A stretch of 64,000 nt of DNA from Euptelea pleiosperma (lineage: Eukaryota; Streptophyta; Magnoliopsida; Ranunculales; Eupteleaceae): assembly GCA_035048495.1 (NCBI GenBank), contig CM068546.1:16808435-16872434 (forward strand), read 5' to 3'. The notes under the pieces were generated by a model. That model was not told where the DNA came from. It saw nothing but the letters and a program-made list of their open reading frames with translations, and made no database searches. Shown here piece by piece: positions 62,661 to 64,000 of this stretch; positions within the stretch are counted from its first letter, which is position 1; every line of letters begins with the position of its first letter. The translations under genes and the position numbers were made by a program.

Positions 62661-64000
62661 GTGCAATTTGAGACGTTGACGCACGGATGGAGCTAACTTG
62701 TTTCGACAGTTATAAATCTTGTTCAAACACTTAAAATGTGTTGAAACAATTATAATGGAAGAATTCAAGTCTAATTACGAGGTCCGGTTGCGAAAAAGTC
62801 ACAAGTTGTAGGCTTCGGAATGTAACACACAAACTGAGTCCAATTTGAGACGTTGTCGCACGGATGGAGCTAACTTGTTTCGACAGTGATAAATCTTGTT
62901 CCAACACTTCAAATGTGTTGAAACAATTGTAAGTGAAAAATTCGAGTCTAATTACGAGGTCCGATTGCGAAAAAGTCACAAGTTATAGGCTTCGGAATGT
63001 AGCACACAAACTGAGTCCAATATGAGACGTTGACGCACGGATGGAGCTAACTTGTTTCGACTGTCCCGAATCTTGTTCCAACACTTCAATTGTGCTGTAA
63101 CAATAGTAATGGAAGAATTCGAGTCTAATTACGAGGTCCGGTTGCGAAAAAGTCACAAGTTATAGGCTTCAGAATGTAACACACAAACTGAGTCCAATTT
63201 GAGACGTTGACGCACGGATGGAGCTAACTTGTTTTGACTATCACGAATCTTGTTGCAACACTTCAAATGTGTTGCAACAATAGTAATGGAAGAGTTTGAG
63301 TCCAATTACGAGGTCCGATTGCGAAAAAGTCACAAGTTATAGGCTTCGGAATGTAACACACAAACTGAGTCCAATTTGAGACGTTGACGCACGGATGGAG
63401 CTAACTTGTTTCGACAGTTATAAATCTTGTTCAAACACTTCAAATGTGTTGAAACAATTGTAATGGAAGAATTGGAGTCTAATTACGAGGTCCGGTTGCG
63501 AAAAAGTCAAAAGTTATAGGCTTCGGAATGTAACACACAACTGAGTCCAATTTGAGAAGTTCACGGACGGATGGAGCTAACTTGTTTCAATTGTCCCGAA
63601 TCTTGTTCCAACACTTCAAATATGTTGAAACAATAGTAATGGAAGAATTCGAGTCTAATTACGAGGTTCGGTTGCGAAAAAGTCACAAGTTATAGGCTTC
63701 GGAATGTAACATACAAACAGAGTCCAATTTGAGACGTTGACGCACGGATGGAGCTAACTTGTTTCGACAGTGAAAAATCTTGTTCCAACACTTCAATTGT
63801 GTTGAAACAATTGTAATGGAAGAATTCGAGTCTAATTACGAGGTCCGGTTGCGAAAAAGCCACAAGTTATAGGCTTCGGAATGTAACACACAAACTGAGT
63901 CCAATTTGAGACGTTGACGCACGGATGGAGCTAACTTGTTTCGACAGTTATAAATCTTGTTCAAACACTTCAAATGTGTTGAAACAATTGTATAGGAAGA
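62661..64000. repeat. Copy of part of the 45-monomer unit lacking one monomer, running off the window
   Basis: Order C-F-A-D-C-G-F-C. It matches 41,640-42,990 (acttaaaatg, aagtgaaaaattcg, caattgtgctgtaac, gttgcaacac, gagaagttcacggacgg) at an offset of 21,045 that drops to 20,871, a loss of 174 bp. The missing part is the unusual short B monomer near 41,860. The final monomer is cut by the window edge. Confidence 0.78.

Larger units (their letters stand above)
1..64000. repeat. 177-bp satellite DNA array, about 361 head-to-tail monomers, spanning the whole window
   Basis: The motif ttccaacac or a close variant recurs every 177 bp (starts at 1, 178, 355, 532, 709, 886 and so on) to the last base. 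The conserved block aagttataggcttcgga occurs in the same orientation in nearly every monomer, and I saw no inverted monomer and no non-satellite insertion. Hand count of monomer 1-177 style consensus gives about 42% GC and ten CpG dinucleotides. Length departures are small: common 1-3 bp indels and two larger internal deletions near 23,170 and 36,699. Both ends run off the window, so the real array is longer. The array type fits a centromeric or pericentromeric satellite, probably of a plant. That role is inferred from monomer length and organisation only; a subtelomeric or interstitial heterochromatic block is the alternative. Confidence 0.97.

Noticed and set aside
1..64000. CRISPR array
   Set aside because: The repeat is regular, but there are no unique spacers between short repeats: the entire 177-bp unit repeats, and there are no cas genes. 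This is satellite DNA.
1..64000. Kinship with the Arabidopsis centromere satellite because of a shared ggttgcg-type motif
   Set aside because: The resemblance I recall is about ten bases with no extended alignment, which is weak evidence between two roughly 177-bp units, and I could not verify the reference sequence.

Overview
The window is wall-to-wall satellite DNA. From base 1 to base 64,000 it is one uninterrupted head-to-tail array of a roughly 177-bp monomer, about 361-362 copies, all in the same orientation. I see no gene, RNA gene, transposon, simple-sequence tract or unique spacer. A typical monomer (1-177) has about 42% GC by hand count. Such an array is characteristic of a eukaryotic centromere or other constitutive heterochromatin, and a near-nucleosomal 177-bp length is typical of plant centromeric satellites (for example about 178 bp in Arabidopsis and 177 bp in cucumber). 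I did not recognise the sequence as a known family, so 'plant' is a favoured inference and centromere function is unproven.

Each monomer has two parts. Phasing the monomer so that it begins at the motif ttccaacac, positions about 61-159 are very conserved and positions about 160-177 plus 1-60 are variable. The variable part defines seven recurring classes: A, B, C, D, E, F and G. A, C, F and G carry an EcoRI site (gaattc); B, D and E carry gagtttgag instead. A 7-bp-loop dyad (caacac...gtgttg) lies in the variable part of nearly every monomer.

The class order is a mosaic of nested duplications. From 1 to about 33 kb a nine-monomer cassette D-C-E-D-C-E-E-A-B recurs five times (from about 1,593, 6,016, 13,085, 16,447 and 19,806), plus shortened versions. 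It is mixed with local tandem duplications of 885 bp (5 monomers) and 1,060 bp (6 monomers) and with dispersed 3-kb copies. From about 33 to 51.6 kb a different order takes over: a 45-monomer, 7.9-kb higher-order unit (36,052-43,962) is followed directly by a 44-monomer copy (43,963-51,566) and preceded by a partial copy of its first 15 monomers (33,045-35,637). From 51.6 to 64 kb there is another mosaic with a 7-monomer (1,239-bp) tandem unit and pieces copied from the 45-mer.

No genes work together here. The content is a record of unequal crossing-over and conversion between monomers. The short open frames found on both strands are by-products of a repeat length divisible by three (177 = 3 x 59).
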